Notes: generated by a model from the letters alone, not told the origin. 64,000 bases of DNA from Geothrix fuzhouensis (GCF_024609325.1 NZ_JANHMQ010000002.1:372001-436000); one strand, 5' to 3'; shown: positions 1 through 8,155, counted from the stretch's first letter. Numbers and translations: made by a program.

Positions 1-63
1 CGAGAAGATGAGAGAGAGCGGAAGACAATGCAGGCGGGGTCCGAGTTGAGCGGAGGGTTAGGC
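1..63 (-). repeat. attC of cassette 24 (cut by window edge)
   Basis: Only the R'' half is present: the right arm (CAGGCGGGGTCC), the L'' box and the core ending at position 63 as GTTAGGC on the plus strand. It matches the same part of the other attC sites, so the array very probably continues to the left of the window. Confidence 0.9.
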
Positions 64-72
64 CGAATGGGC

Positions 73-960
73 TTATTTGAGGTGCTCATATTCTTTATCT
101 TCTAGAGTCCGGCCCACGAACGAGGTAGGGTCATCGGTCCAGCCAATGACGCCGGGGTGCGTCCGTATTTGTACCCACCATTCTGAGTTGGGCTCGCGGG
201 TATAGTGGCCTAGCCGATCCTTGCTGTAATCCGGATCGAAACCAAACTCGATTCGGCCTTCACACCAGAAATAGTAAGAGCCCTCACTGCCATAATCATA
301 GATATATAGAGTCTCCCCTGGTTGGTGAGTATGGTTTCCGGCAGCACAAGACCATGGTTGAGCCAGGACGAATAGTCCAGGGACCGTGCGCATGTCGCTG
401 TGAAGGGCTTCGACGACCTCGCCAACGTGGATGATGGCGACGGACGCTGGCCCCCGCTTCGAGTCCGCGTAGAGCTTCACTTCCTTTTGAGCCTTCCACT
501 GGCCGAGTTCGAAGTACTCCCCGGGGGCGGCATTCTCATGGAGATAGAGCATAGGTGGTTCTGGATAGGGCCCTTTCTTGATCACCTCGGGGTTAGGACT
601 ATACGGGATCTGGCTCTTGTTCACTTGAAGGAAATGGATCACTCGCTCACGCCCATCTGGCAGCCGTACAGCCATCGGATAGTGGTTACCTTGTATGGAG
701 TTAAACCGCAGCACAACGGCTCCAGGGAGGTTGCGCTGGACCCAATTGGTGGTTTCCTCTATCGACACGAACCTGATTGGTTGAGCGGGGTTCATGCCTT
801 CCAGGTCCGTGGCCATAGTTGGATCGGACTTCGCGAAGGTTGGGGCCAAAGTGATTTGTGTGGGCGAAGGTTGCGTCGCTGGAGATGAGGGCTTAGTGGA
901 CCTATCGCATGCCAGTGAGGTTAGTGCGAGCAAGGCGAACAAGGTGAGGAACGCTTTCAT
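73..960 (-). CDS. cassette 24: SH3-like lipoprotein of unknown function
   Basis: The 295-residue product starts at the ATG at 960 with a lipoprotein signal (hydrophobic stretch then LTSLAC, lipobox Cys near residue 18), so it should be exported and lipid-anchored. A Ser/Thr/Pro-rich linker follows. Residues about 160-290 resemble a bacterial SH3-type repeat pair (KLYADS..., then WWVQIR...GVIGWT). The TTG two codons upstream is a less likely start. It is the only gene of its cassette, in the usual orientation with attC downstream. No catalytic motif is visible and the role is unknown; SH3-like domains in exported proteins often bind cell wall, but that is only an inference here. Confidence 0.75.
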   Translation of the reverse strand: MKAFLTLFALLALTSLACDRSTKPSSPATQPSPTQITLAPTFAKSDPTMATDLEGMNPAQPIRFVSIEETTNWVQRNLPGAVVLRFNSIQGNHYPMAVRLPDGRERVIHFLQVNKSQIPYSPNPEVIKKGPYPEPPMLYLHENAAPGEYFELGQWKAQKEVKLYADSKRGPASVAIIHVGEVVEALHSDMRTVPGLFVLAQPWSCAAGNHTHQPGETLYIYDYGSEGSYYFWCEGRIEFGFDPDYSKDRLGHYTREPNSEWWVQIRTHPGVIGWTDDPTSFVGRTLEDKEYEHLK

Positions 961-978
961 GGACAACCTATGGATGCG

Positions 979-1102
979 GCCTAACGAATGAAGCTAACCG
1001 GCCCCGCCTGCACCGAGGTGCTGAACGGAGCCGAGGAAGCGAGAAGTTGAGAGAGAGCGAAAGGCAATGCAGGCGGGGTCCGAGTTGAGCGCAGGGTTAG
1101 AC
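979..1102 (-). repeat. attC of cassette 23
   Basis: A 124-bp site running from core GCCTAAC (979) to core GTTAGAC (1102), with inner complementary arms CCCCGCCTGCA and TGCAGGCGGGG. The outer R'' core has A in place of G (GTTAGAC). Confidence 0.95.
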
Positions 1103-1122
1103 CGCACCATAGCAAGCCTTGG

Positions 1123-1926
1123 TTATTTGGCATCTGGGGTAGGCATGGGAAGTAATGTGATTTGGCCTGTTGGTTCAATGCGGTAGTGCACACCTTTACC
1201 GAGGACGTGCCAACGGACATTAGGGAATAAAATTGCAACTGCCACATCGGTCTCAGTGGGGTAATCAGAATTAGCGTGGTTATGCCCGAACCCAGGGTCG
1301 TGAGCACCAGGAGGCAAAGACTTAATCAAATCTTTCGGGTGAACCTTATGAACGGTTTGATGAAAAGTCGTAACGACATAAGGTTTGGCCTCGCCTGGAA
1401 GGTAAGAGGACTTCAGGTCTTTGCCAATAATAATTTCATCCGGGTTGTCTTGCCTGGGCATTACGTACAGGGAAAACCCACCCGTTGGCTCGAGCATAGG
1501 AATCATGTACATCACGTACGATAATTCGCCGAATTGTTTCTTCCAGGAGGCAAAGTAATTTGCTAATTCAATAACGTCGGATGGCAATTTGATTGACTCA
1601 AGGACCCTGCCCAATTTTATATCCTTAACGTCACACTCAACGACTTTGTAGACGGTGAATTCTTTGTTGAAGGAGCCAGGTTTTTCGTAGAATACAAGCC
1701 AGCGGTTTCCATCACGAACAATGACAGGCGAGCCAATATTTTTGGGATTTTCTCCTGCCTGCTTCAGGATTGATTTGGTTGAATTTTCTATCAGGATTCG
1801 ATCAGCAAGATCTGCTCCTCGCTTTTCAAGCCAAACGACTCGGGCCAGTTCTGGACCAGTCGCGTTGGCTGCGGGTGCTTGATGTGTTGCGAGAAGTGAC
1901 CAAACCAACAATGGAAGAAAGGTCAT
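1123..1926 (-). CDS. cassette 23: secreted protein of unknown function
   Basis: The 267-residue protein begins at an ATG at 1926 with a short hydrophobic signal peptide ending near ATHQAPAAN, so it is probably exported. The rest is soluble, with alternating hydrophobic beta segments and a His-rich stretch near residues 190-222 (FHQTVHKVH, then GFGHNHAN) that could bind metal. I recognise no family. The attC follows 20 bp after the stop. It is a single-gene cassette in the usual orientation. Confidence 0.7.
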   Translation of the reverse strand: MTFLPLLVWSLLATHQAPAANATGPELARVVWLEKRGADLADRILIENSTKSILKQAGENPKNIGSPVIVRDGNRWLVFYEKPGSFNKEFTVYKVVECDVKDIKLGRVLESIKLPSDVIELANYFASWKKQFGELSYVMYMIPMLEPTGGFSLYVMPRQDNPDEIIIGKDLKSSYLPGEAKPYVVTTFHQTVHKVHPKDLIKSLPPGAHDPGFGHNHANSDYPTETDVAVAILFPNVRWHVLGKGVHYRIEPTGQITLLPMPTPDAK

Positions 1927-1948
1927 GTTGGATGTCTCCTAAAGTGCG

Positions 1949-2072
1949 GGCTAACGAATGAAGCTAACCGGCCCCGCCTGCACCGAGGCGCTGAGCGGAG
2001 CCGAGGAAGCAGGGAGTTGAGAGAGAGCGGATGGCAATGCAGGCGGGGTCCGAGTTGAGCGCAGGGTTAGGC
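1949..2072 (-). repeat. attC of cassette 22
   Basis: Full site; the R' core is GGCTAAC (one change from GCCTAAC) and the R'' end is GTTAGGC. The R'' core supplies the TAA stop of the GIY-YIG-like gene (TTA at 2067-2069 on the plus strand). Confidence 0.95.
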
Positions 2073-2504
2073 TGAAGAGTCATCGTGGAATTTTGATTGA
2101 TTGAAAGGCCATTCGCCAGTGCATTGAACCACCAAGCCAGGTCGAGAAATCCGTGTCTTTTTACTTTGGATGTTGCCCCATGGGGATACACGATGAATCA
2201 ACAGGCTCTCAACGTCGGCGAGTAGCTCACTAGAAAGCCTTCGCCCCTCAGGCAGATAGAGTTCACCCAGTAACGGGATGTGCTCTGTGATGCCACGATC
2301 TTTTTCGAGGTCGTTCCAGAAATGTTCCTTGGCTGCCCGAGTCCACCTTCCGCGAACACTCACGCCCCATGATTTCCCGATGTAAAGCACCTCAAGAGTC
2401 TTAGGGGCGAGATAGGCGTAAAGGCACTTGATGTTCTGCCAGGACTCATCCTGATGGCTTGTGAGACCACGCCAATCAACCCTGACAAGATATTTGTCGG
2501 TCAT
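2067..2504 (-). CDS. cassette 22: GIY-YIG-like nuclease domain protein
   Basis: The 145-residue protein has the layout of a GIY-YIG endonuclease domain: a first strand CLYAYLA (residues 28-34), a second strand VLYIGKS (39-45), a basic helix with RGRWTRAAKEH, and a later Glu in ADVESLLI followed by PWGN, matching the family's catalytic Glu and conserved Asn. Members are homing endonucleases, UvrC-type repair enzymes and restriction enzymes. A stand-alone domain in a cassette could be a small repair or defence nuclease. The start is the ATG at 2504; the stop codon lies inside the attC core. The family call rests on motif order only. Confidence 0.65.
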   Translation of the reverse strand: MTDKYLVRVDWRGLTSHQDESWQNIKCLYAYLAPKTLEVLYIGKSWGVSVRGRWTRAAKEHFWNDLEKDRGITEHIPLLGELYLPEGRRLSSELLADVESLLIHRVSPWGNIQSKKTRISRPGLVVQCTGEWPFNQSKFHDDSSA

Positions 2505-2511
2505 GTGTGAA

Positions 2512-2635
2512 GCCTAACGAATGGAGCTAACCGGCCACGCCTGCACCGAGGCGCTGAGCGAAGCCGAGGAAGCAGGGAGATAAGAGAGAGCGGAAGGCAA
2601 TGCAGGCGGGGTCCGAGTTGAGCTGAAGGTTAGGC
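2512..2635 (-). repeat. attC of cassette 21
   Basis: Full 124-bp site from GCCTAAC to GTTAGGC. The left arm reads GGCCACGCCTGC, giving one mismatch in the inner stem compared with most sites. Confidence 0.95.
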
Positions 2636-2650
2636 CGCACCAGGGTTTTT

Positions 2651-2911
2651 TCATGAATTCACCTTACGCCATAGCCAGAGAAGGCCAAAGGCGACAATGA
2701 ACGCAAGCTGGACGAAGTCGAGCCAAATCGGATTGTCATCGAATGGAACATCGATAGCCGTGGAAAGCTGGCTTCTACATGGGATGAAGGACCAAATTAG
2801 GGCAGAGAAGAATCCGCGTTTCTTCACCATGTAGGCGAAGGAGATCACAACGCTGACCCCAAACCCCACAAAGAGGGCTGAGTAGAGTGTCTCCGTGAAG
2901 GAAGCAATCAT
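2651..2911 (-). CDS. cassette 21: small two-helix membrane protein
   Basis: The 86-residue product has two predicted membrane helices (about residues 8-28 and 66-82) joined by a loop containing one Cys (SFIPCRSQL). The start at 2911 is an ATG nine bases inside the cassette edge. I know of no homologue and see no motif. Such small membrane proteins are common integron cassette cargo. Alone in its cassette, in the usual orientation. Confidence 0.6.
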   Translation of the reverse strand: MIASFTETLYSALFVGFGVSVVISFAYMVKKRGFFSALIWSFIPCRSQLSTAIDVPFDDNPIWLDFVQLAFIVAFGLLWLWRKVNS

Positions 2912-2919
2912 TCAGTGCG

Positions 2920-3043
2920 GCCTAACGAATGAAGCTAACCGGCCACGCCTGCACCGGGGCGATGAGCGGAGCCGAGGAAGCGAGATGAAGAGAAAGAGCG
3001 GAAGACAATGCAGGCGGGGTCCGAGTTGAGCTAAGGGTTAGGC
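2920..3043 (-). repeat. attC of cassette 20
   Basis: Full 124-bp site from GCCTAAC to GTTAGGC with arm GGCCACGCCTGC. The R'' core provides the TAA stop of the 86-residue gene of this cassette. Confidence 0.95.
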
Positions 3044-3298
3044 CGATGGCGGGTATTGGACCCATACGGACTCCCCTTCATGGTGTTCTTGAATGGTCCA
3101 AATGTCCTTCGTGATTGCCTGAAGATCCTCAGGATCACGATGCTCAGAGAACACAGTCACCACAATTCCGGCTTCTCTCAGTCGAGCCACTTCTTCCTTG
3201 GTGAGAACGCCCTCGTTCAACCAGATAGGCGAAGGCGTTCGACCTAGCTCCGCCACGAGGTCTTGGTATCCCGTTGTGGTTTGTACGTAGAAAACCAT
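3038..3298 (-). CDS. cassette 20: small soluble protein, unknown
   Basis: The 86-residue acidic protein has no signal peptide or membrane segment. The ATG at 3298 lies five bases after the cassette's own 5' core (GTTAGGCCTCC then ATG), so the AGG of the core is the only visible Shine-Dalgarno. The TAA stop is likewise inside the attC core, so the gene fills its cassette edge to edge. A helix followed by a strand (EEVARLREAGIVVTVFSE) suggests a small alpha/beta fold. Function unknown. Confidence 0.65.
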   Translation of the reverse strand: MVFYVQTTTGYQDLVAELGRTPSPIWLNEGVLTKEEVARLREAGIVVTVFSEHRDPEDLQAITKDIWTIQEHHEGESVWVQYPPSA

Positions 3299-3302
3299 GG
3301 AG

Positions 3303-3426
3303 GCCTAACGAATGAAGCTAACCGGCCCCGCCTGCACCGAGGCGATGAGCGGAGCCGAGGAAGCGAGAAGCTGAGAGAGAGCGGAAGGCAATGCAGGCGG
3401 GGTCCGAGTTGAGCGGAGGGTTAGGG
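3303..3426 (-). repeat. attC of cassette 19
   Basis: Full 124-bp site from GCCTAAC to GTTAGGG. The R'' core carries the TAA stop of the Mrr-type gene. Confidence 0.95.
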
Positions 3427-3963
3427 CTCAGACGCTGCAAGCCCGAGTGCTTGACGGGTGAACCGATTGAAGTCTTCGGACATGAGGCCGATCTGGCCGT
3501 CATGATGCCACCACCCAGCATATTTAAAAGTTCCAGCCCAATCTGGTCGAGTTGGGAGCGGTGCTTCGCTTCTTACGAACCAGGAGGTGTTGCCATCAGC
3601 AAGCTGAACAAGAGCGATCCCGTGTGATTTGGCAAACTCAATTGCCCCAGCTTGAAATCCGGCAGTCGAGAACAACATGCCTTTGTGAGCCCCGAGAGAC
3701 TGGAGTTTGCTGAGTAGAACTTGTACATCCTGTCTCTCGACCTTTCGTTTGTGGTGCTTGCACTCCACGAGCACGACAAATTCGGCATTGAGCGCAGAGA
3801 AACGTGCAACTACGTCGATCACGTAGTCACCATCTGGACCGCCTACCTTTTCCTGATGGGTAGATGTGTATGAGATGAGCGGCTCTCCAGTGGCATCGAG
3901 AATGCCCTTCACGGCCAACTCAAAATCCAGGGGCGACAATGAAATCGGTTGGTCAGAAAACAT
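3421..3963 (-). CDS. cassette 19: Mrr-type restriction endonuclease-like protein
   Basis: The 180-residue protein matches the Mrr_cat branch of PD-(D/E)XK nucleases: an N-terminal helix FELAVKGIL, a strand with YVIDVVA (Asp of the active site), then VVLVECKHH (Glu-x-Lys) and the typical GMLFSTAGFQAGAIEFA segment of Mrr-like proteins. These enzymes cut DNA, often modified or foreign DNA, so a defence role is plausible, although no methylase or helicase partner is present in the cassette. It starts at the ATG at 3963; AGGG in the cassette's 5' core is the likely Shine-Dalgarno. The stop lies in the attC core. Confidence 0.8.
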   Translation of the reverse strand: MFSDQPISLSPLDFELAVKGILDATGEPLISYTSTHQEKVGGPDGDYVIDVVARFSALNAEFVVLVECKHHKRKVERQDVQVLLSKLQSLGAHKGMLFSTAGFQAGAIEFAKSHGIALVQLADGNTSWFVRSEAPLPTRPDWAGTFKYAGWWHHDGQIGLMSEDFNRFTRQALGLAASEP

Positions 3964-3970
3964 TGCTGAG

Positions 3971-4094
3971 CCCTAACGAATGAAGCTAACCGGCCCAACC
4001 GCAGCCGGACGATGGGAGGAGAACGGAAATCCAAGTCCACACGGGAGCGCGGAAGGCACGTGCGGTTGGGTCCGAGTTGAGCGCGAGGTTAGGC
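3971..4094 (-). repeat. attC of cassette 18 (divergent arms with compensatory change)
   Basis: The cores are CCCTAAC and GTTAGGC. The inner arms differ from all other sites (CCCAACCGCA on the left, TGCGGTTGGG on the right), yet remain complementary to each other. The central spacer is also different. It belongs to the ORF-less cassette at 4095-4409. Confidence 0.93.
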
Positions 4095-4409
4095 CGAGCC
4101 CTAAGCAGTAGCGCCCCGAGCACGCGTTGCGCCTGGATTTGAGCCTGCTTGGCTGAGAGCGAAAGTTCATGCCGACGACTCCAAAAGGAAATTGCCGGAG
4201 TTATCGCGTGAGAGTGAAGGGCGAGACGCTGAAGTGACCTCGATGATGGCAGAAATCCATGGGCCGATGGTTGATGAGTAAGCGATAACCCTATTCCTTG
4301 ACTGCTGAAGACGGAGGAACGGCGGGGTTTTGCCGATGGAGCGGATCGGAAGGCTGAAGCCGAATCAGTGCCCCACCACCCAGCAGACAGAAAGAGAAGG
4401 GCGAACGAG
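4095..4409 (-). other. cassette 18 body: ORF-less, copy A of a duplicated 315-bp cassette
   Basis: There is no convincing gene in this 315-bp body. It aligns without a single gap to 9815-10129 (same length; about 84 percent identical by hand count). Identity is near complete over the first 220 bp, poor over about 80 bp (4311-4390) and high again at the end. An invariant inverted repeat, GTTATCGC at about 4200 and GCGATAAC at about 4282, encloses the best-conserved part. Short plus-strand frames (4169-4237 and 4243-4281) are shared, but nearly all changes in them alter amino acids. Possible roles are a structured RNA, a promoter or a regulatory DNA element. Confidence 0.7.
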
Positions 4410-4533
4410 GCCTAACGAGTGAAGCTAACCGGCCCCGCCTGCACCGAGGCGCTGAACGGAGCCGAGGAAGCGAGAAGCTGAGAGAGAGCAAATGGCAATG
4501 CAGGCGGGGTCCGAGTTGAGCGCAGGGTTAGGC
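4410..4533 (-). repeat. attC of cassette 17
   Basis: Full 124-bp site from GCCTAAC to GTTAGGC, with GAGTGAAG instead of GAATGAAG next to the R' core. Confidence 0.95.
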
Positions 4534-4560
4534 CGGGCTCAATCTGGCACCATTGGCAAT

Positions 4561-5064
4561 TCAAACAAGAGGAAGCCCGTCTCCATCATTCATTTTTTTG
4601 GTAATTATAGCGATTAAATCATAAACGGACCACCCAACTACAGCTAACATACAAAAAATGAAAAATGTATTGTCGGATTTTTTATCAATTGATGTGACAA
4701 TCAACCCAATAAAAGAAAATAGCGAAAATATTAACTTAATAAATCCAGAAGTTTTGTGTCCGAGGTATAGCCGGTCTAAACCTGATAAGATAATTCCTGC
4801 ACCGGTCAAAAGGCTGCCACCAGATAAAGCCATGGCGACAGTGCGAGATTTGGTCGAAAAAAGCAATGCCTCGTCTTTAGCTTGAAAATATGAACCGGAT
4901 TCAAATCGCAACTCAGTGCTAGGGCCAATTTCGTTTGAGTCTCTCATGTTAATTAATTGGTCAATTGAGTATGGGCCATATTCTTGGCCGCGAATTCGAA
5001 CATAATAATTGTCAGCGCCGGCAATAGAGGACGACCCAAACATGGGTGATTGAAAGGTTGTCAT
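4561..5064 (-). CDS. cassette 17: GYF_2-like plus TM2-domain membrane protein
   Basis: The 167-residue product (ATG at 5064, preceded by AGGAGG) joins two modules. The N-terminal half (residues about 20-70: YYVRIRGQEYGPYSIDQL... then ELRFESG) fits the GYF_2/DUF4339 pattern, a small domain often found in front of membrane domains. The C-terminal half has two or three hydrophobic helices with GLDRLYLGHKTSG, the turn typical of TM2 domains. The sequence is clearly AT-richer than the chromosome, consistent with acquisition from another genome. It is the second gene of a two-gene cassette. Cellular role unknown. Confidence 0.7.
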   Translation of the reverse strand: MTTFQSPMFGSSSIAGADNYYVRIRGQEYGPYSIDQLINMRDSNEIGPSTELRFESGSYFQAKDEALLFSTKSRTVAMALSGGSLLTGAGIILSGLDRLYLGHKTSGFIKLIFSLFSFIGLIVTSIDKKSDNTFFIFCMLAVVGWSVYDLIAIITKKMNDGDGLPLV

Positions 5065-5095
5065 ATCCTGCCTCCTAATGGTAGATGAAAAAAAA

Positions 5096-5308
5096 TTAAC
5101 ATAGTTCAATTAGAGGATGCCCTGGATCTTCAATCCATTGCTGTGCCGCTTCTCGTGAGTTGCATTGTCGGATTGTGCCATCGACGAATTTGGCTTCCCA
5201 GGATCTCTCGCTTACCTGCTCAATGCTACCTACCGGGAGATCGTTCTGATCATATGCGGTCCATTCCTCGAAAGCAGGACTGGCTTTTACCCAGCGTAAT
5301 TTCGGCAT
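5096..5308 (-). CDS. cassette 17: small soluble protein, first gene of a two-gene cassette
   Basis: The 70-residue acidic protein starts at the ATG at 5308, five bases after GGAGG; a TTG four codons upstream is possible but less likely. It has no signal or membrane segment. The pattern WVKASPAFEEWTAY...GSIEQVSERSWEAKF looks like a small beta-rich fold. It is followed after 31 bp by the GYF/TM2 gene, which has its own strong Shine-Dalgarno, so the two are probably co-transcribed. Function unknown. Confidence 0.6.
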   Translation of the reverse strand: MPKLRWVKASPAFEEWTAYDQNDLPVGSIEQVSERSWEAKFVDGTIRQCNSREAAQQWIEDPGHPLIELC

Positions 5309-5325
5309 TTCGACCTCCAAATAGG

Positions 5326-5449
5326 GCCTAACGAATGAAGCTAACCGGCCTCGCCTGCACCGAGGCGCTGAGCGGAGCCGAGGAAGCGAAGAGAAGAGAG
5401 AGAGCGGAAGACAATGCAGGCGGGGTCCGAGTTGAGCTGAGGGTTAGGG
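5326..5449 (-). repeat. attC of cassette 16
   Basis: Full 124-bp site from GCCTAAC to GTTAGGG; the left arm is GGCCTCGCCTGC. The R'' core supplies the TAA stop of the lipoprotein gene. Confidence 0.95.
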
Positions 5450-5806
5450 CTCACTTGGCATAGCGAAAGTTTTGCCATTCCAATTTGCAACCCAGACATG
5501 GTTTTCTGAATCTATGAATCTCATTTTGTTGAAGCCTTTGCGATGTGCGATCTCTGAAAGATGATTGGAGCCGTCAGCCTCAGAGGCAAGGATCACGCTG
5601 ACCATCACCCGGGAGATGTTTGAACCAGTGTGGACAAGGCAGGTTGAATCCCTTGGATCAATGGAAAGCCTGATTGGGTTTGGTGTGTTAGCAAGGGACT
5701 GATTAGTGCTGTCAACCCAGTGCTGGCGTGAAGCCAGGGAAGGCCGGCATCCGATCAGTAGAGAAAGAGAAAATCCCAAAACAATCGTGAAAATAGAATT
5801 GCTCAA
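5444..5806 (-). CDS. cassette 16: small lipoprotein, unknown
   Basis: The 120-residue product begins at a TTG at 5806, chosen because GGGAGG stands six bases upstream and no ATG or GTG occurs before the signal. The N-terminus (SLSLLIGC, Cys near residue 20) is a lipoprotein signal, so the mature part should be lipid-anchored. The mature part has a beta-rich look (FIDSENHVWVANWNGKTF) and two further Cys. The stop codon is the TAA of the attC core. Function unknown. Confidence 0.65.
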   Translation of the reverse strand: MSNSIFTIVLGFSLSLLIGCRPSLASRQHWVDSTNQSLANTPNPIRLSIDPRDSTCLVHTGSNISRVMVSVILASEADGSNHLSEIAHRKGFNKMRFIDSENHVWVANWNGKTFAMPSEP

Positions 5807-5831
5807 CTGATACCTCCCAGAATTGGGTGAG

Positions 5832-5955
5832 GCCTAACGAATGAAGCTAACCGGCCCCGCCTGCACCGAGGCGCTGAACGGAGCCGAGGAAGCGAGAAGG
5901 TGAGAGAGAGCGGAAGGCAATGCAGGCGGGGTCCGAGTTGAGCGGAGGGTTAGGC
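5832..5955 (-). repeat. attC of cassette 15
   Basis: Full 124-bp site from GCCTAAC to GTTAGGC with the consensus inner arms. Confidence 0.95.
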
Positions 5956-5961
5956 GCCCAG

Positions 5962-6585
5962 TCACCGACGACCAAAATGGAAAATGACTCCAAGCTGCAG
6001 CCATTGTGCCTTATCTAAAGGAAAGGGTTCCCCTTGCTCCTTACCGAGATTGACATGGTGGACTGAGCCCACAACACCCAGCCAGGGCTTGAATTGGTAA
6101 CCAGCGTTCGCACTGATTCCAAGTCTCCTATATTGCCGATAGCGTACAGTAGAAGCCCAAGTGCCACCGAAAGGGGACGGAGTCATAACGGTTAAATCAC
6201 GATTGAGTTCTGTATTATTTACACCGAGACCTGCATTCCAGCCATGATTACGCGAATTGAAGTAATGGCACCATTCAAGTCCAATTTGAAAATAGTGGTA
6301 CTCATTCCGAAGGGCTGTCGAGGGATCAATATTTTCGAATTCACCTGTGAACCCGACTGAGTTGACGGTTGCTCTCACATCGTCGAGGGCGGAAACCTGG
6401 TAGCTCAGATTGAGGCCAAGAGCCCCGGCTCCATTGAAGGATTTATGTGTGCCAGCGTATTGATCAGTGGATAAACCATTGAGCGGAATTCCAGAAGAAA
6501 GCTGAATACCCCAACTAATGTCTTGAGCATTCAAAAATGCTGAAGAAAAGAGAATCAAGGCGAGGCGATGAGCGAAGCGTTTCAT
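5962..6585 (-). CDS. cassette 15: outer-membrane beta-barrel protein
   Basis: The 207-residue protein has a cleavable signal peptide (start ATG at 6585 after GAGGAAA; processing near FLNAQD). The remainder alternates short amphipathic strands and Gly/Asn-rich turns and ends with WLQLGVIFHFGRR, a terminal strand with aromatic and hydrophobic alternation as in outer-membrane barrels. The size fits an eight-stranded barrel. Substrate or role cannot be inferred. An outer-membrane protein carried in a cassette would change the cell surface directly. Confidence 0.7.
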   Translation of the reverse strand: MKRFAHRLALILFSSAFLNAQDISWGIQLSSGIPLNGLSTDQYAGTHKSFNGAGALGLNLSYQVSALDDVRATVNSVGFTGEFENIDPSTALRNEYHYFQIGLEWCHYFNSRNHGWNAGLGVNNTELNRDLTVMTPSPFGGTWASTVRYRQYRRLGISANAGYQFKPWLGVVGSVHHVNLGKEQGEPFPLDKAQWLQLGVIFHFGRR

Positions 6586-6613
6586 TGAGTTTCCTCAGGA
6601 AAAGGGTTGGGGC

Positions 6614-6737
6614 GCCTAACGAATGAAGCTAACCGGCCGCGCCTGCACCGAGGCGATGAGCGGAGCCGAGGAAGCAGGGAGACGAGAAAGAGCGGAAGGC
6701 AATGCAGGCGGGGTCCGAGTTGAGCTGAGGGTTAGGA
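6614..6737 (-). repeat. attC of cassette 14
   Basis: Full 124-bp site from GCCTAAC to GTTAGGA; the left arm is GGCCGCGCCTGC. Confidence 0.95.
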
Positions 6738-6749
6738 GTTCCATGCGAA

Positions 6750-7229
6750 TCACTTGGGTGTGGAAGGCAAGGAACTTACATCGGCAATGTAGATGCGTGT
6801 TGTGCTTGAAGAACTGCTACTGCCCGTAGCCCTGGCTTCGAGCATTCCGCCACCGCCTGACGAACTGGTCGAAACGACCATTGCAACTTCCCATGGGCCC
6901 GTGTCGCCTTCGCGAGTAGGTAGGAATTTGATCTTCCTCCAAGCGCTACGGAAGGTGAACCAGAGTGGATTCGAACCCTCGATCTTTTCGAAATCGGAAA
7001 CTTCGCCGTTCGATTTCACCTTCAGACGTACTTCTAGTGTTCCTGAAGGGACATCACGGACTTCCTGAAAGATTCGAGAATAAGAGCCGGGTTCGATTTT
7101 CAGCCTGCCTGCTTCTTTGGTGATTTTCATGGGCTGGATTGGTTCCGTGGACTGCTGGAGATTAGCTGCTGTAGGAACAGGCGCAACAAGGGCCGATGAG
7201 CATAGGACGAATGAGGTGGTGAAGAACAT
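6750..7229 (-). CDS. cassette 14: exported TonB-C-like domain protein
   Basis: The 159-residue protein starts at the ATG at 7229 with a signal peptide (cleavage near ALVAPVPTAA). Residues about 60-118 resemble a TonB C-terminal domain (GTLEVRLKVKSNGEVSDF, then AWRKIKFLPT), which in TonB contacts outer-membrane receptors. There is no TonB transmembrane anchor or Pro-rich spacer, so it is not an energy transducer in itself. A Gly/Ser-rich tail follows. The Shine-Dalgarno AGGAG is created by the cassette's 5' core (GTTAGGAG) eight bases before ATG. Confidence 0.65.
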   Translation of the reverse strand: MFFTTSFVLCSSALVAPVPTAANLQQSTEPIQPMKITKEAGRLKIEPGSYSRIFQEVRDVPSGTLEVRLKVKSNGEVSDFEKIEGSNPLWFTFRSAWRKIKFLPTREGDTGPWEVAMVVSTSSSGGGGMLEARATGSSSSSSTTRIYIADVSSLPSTPK

Positions 7230-7237
7230 TGGGGGAC

Positions 7238-7361
7238 TCCTAACGGAAGAAGCTAACCGGCCCCGCCTGCACCGAAACGGCGAGCGGAGCCGGGATAGCG
7301 AAATGTTGAGAGAGAGCGGAAGGCAATGCAGGCGGGGTCCGAGTTGAGCGAGAGGTTAGGC
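7238..7361 (-). repeat. attC of cassette 13
   Basis: Full site; the R' core is TCCTAAC followed by GGAAGAAG instead of GAATGAAG, and the spacer contains CCGAAACGGCGAGC. R'' is GTTAGGC. Confidence 0.93.
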
Positions 7362-7385
7362 CGCCCTAAGTTGTTAGCTTGAATT

Positions 7386-8147
7386 TTAATTCACAACCCA
7401 TGTGGAAGCATATTCTCTATAAAGTCGCCTGCCAATTTTACTCAGATAACTCCGTAGTATAGATGAATAAACGCGAGATTCAAAAAGTGCCTGCCCGAAT
7501 CGATCATCTTCAGAGTATGATTGAATATAATATTTAAATTTAGAAGTAATATAATGTCGATTGATTAGGTGATGAGAAAGCATTGTCAATGTTGATATTA
7601 ACGCAAATTTAACCATGATTTGTTCAATTTCATGATTTGGATCGAGAGAGGCCTGCTGAGAGAATACACCAGAGTGGCTATATCCGTGAAAGGCCTTTAA
7701 TAATTCGCGAGTTTCAGGGAGTTCAGGTTTTTTAATTTTATTTAAAACGTGATTTGTTAAATTAATATTTTCACCATTAGACCATCGACTTAGGAGGGTG
7801 TCATCGTCAATTATTGCGCAATATTTTGCCAAATATAATGATTCGAAGACAGGCCTAAAGAATAATGCGGAAGATCCATGGAGCCCTCTTTGGTTGAGGC
7901 GGATAGCGGCATAGAAATTTAAACAATTTTTGTGTAATGTTGCAAAAAGTAAATTACTAGAATGATTGTGCCCGGTGAACTCATGTAACCTTCTTAAGCC
8001 GGCCGAAATTCTTAATATTTCAAAATGAGAATTAAGTACATTGATTGTCGGCTCAAGTATTCTTCGAGCTGGCTCCTTTATGAATATAGAAAGCTTCTCC
8101 GACCGTTCGTCCATCATGTCGAAGAATTCTCGATCAGAATCGTACAT
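7386..8147 (-). CDS. cassette 13: DUF5677-like helical protein
   Basis: The 253-residue, mostly helical protein resembles the DUF5677 type: a central stretch around residues 75-115 (RLNQRGLHGSSALFFRPVFE, then LAKYCAI) is the usual conserved core, with His/Arg-rich helices before it. No catalytic residues are established for the family. The gene is markedly AT-rich compared with the chromosome and even with neighbouring cassettes, pointing to an origin in a low-GC genome. The ATG at 8147 lies close to the cassette edge. Single-gene cassette. Confidence 0.6.
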   Translation of the reverse strand: MYDSDREFFDMMDERSEKLSIFIKEPARRILEPTINVLNSHFEILRISAGLRRLHEFTGHNHSSNLLFATLHKNCLNFYAAIRLNQRGLHGSSALFFRPVFESLYLAKYCAIIDDDTLLSRWSNGENINLTNHVLNKIKKPELPETRELLKAFHGYSHSGVFSQQASLDPNHEIEQIMVKFALISTLTMLSHHLINRHYITSKFKYYIQSYSEDDRFGQALFESRVYSSILRSYLSKIGRRLYREYASTWVVN

Positions 8148-8155
8148 GGGAAGCG

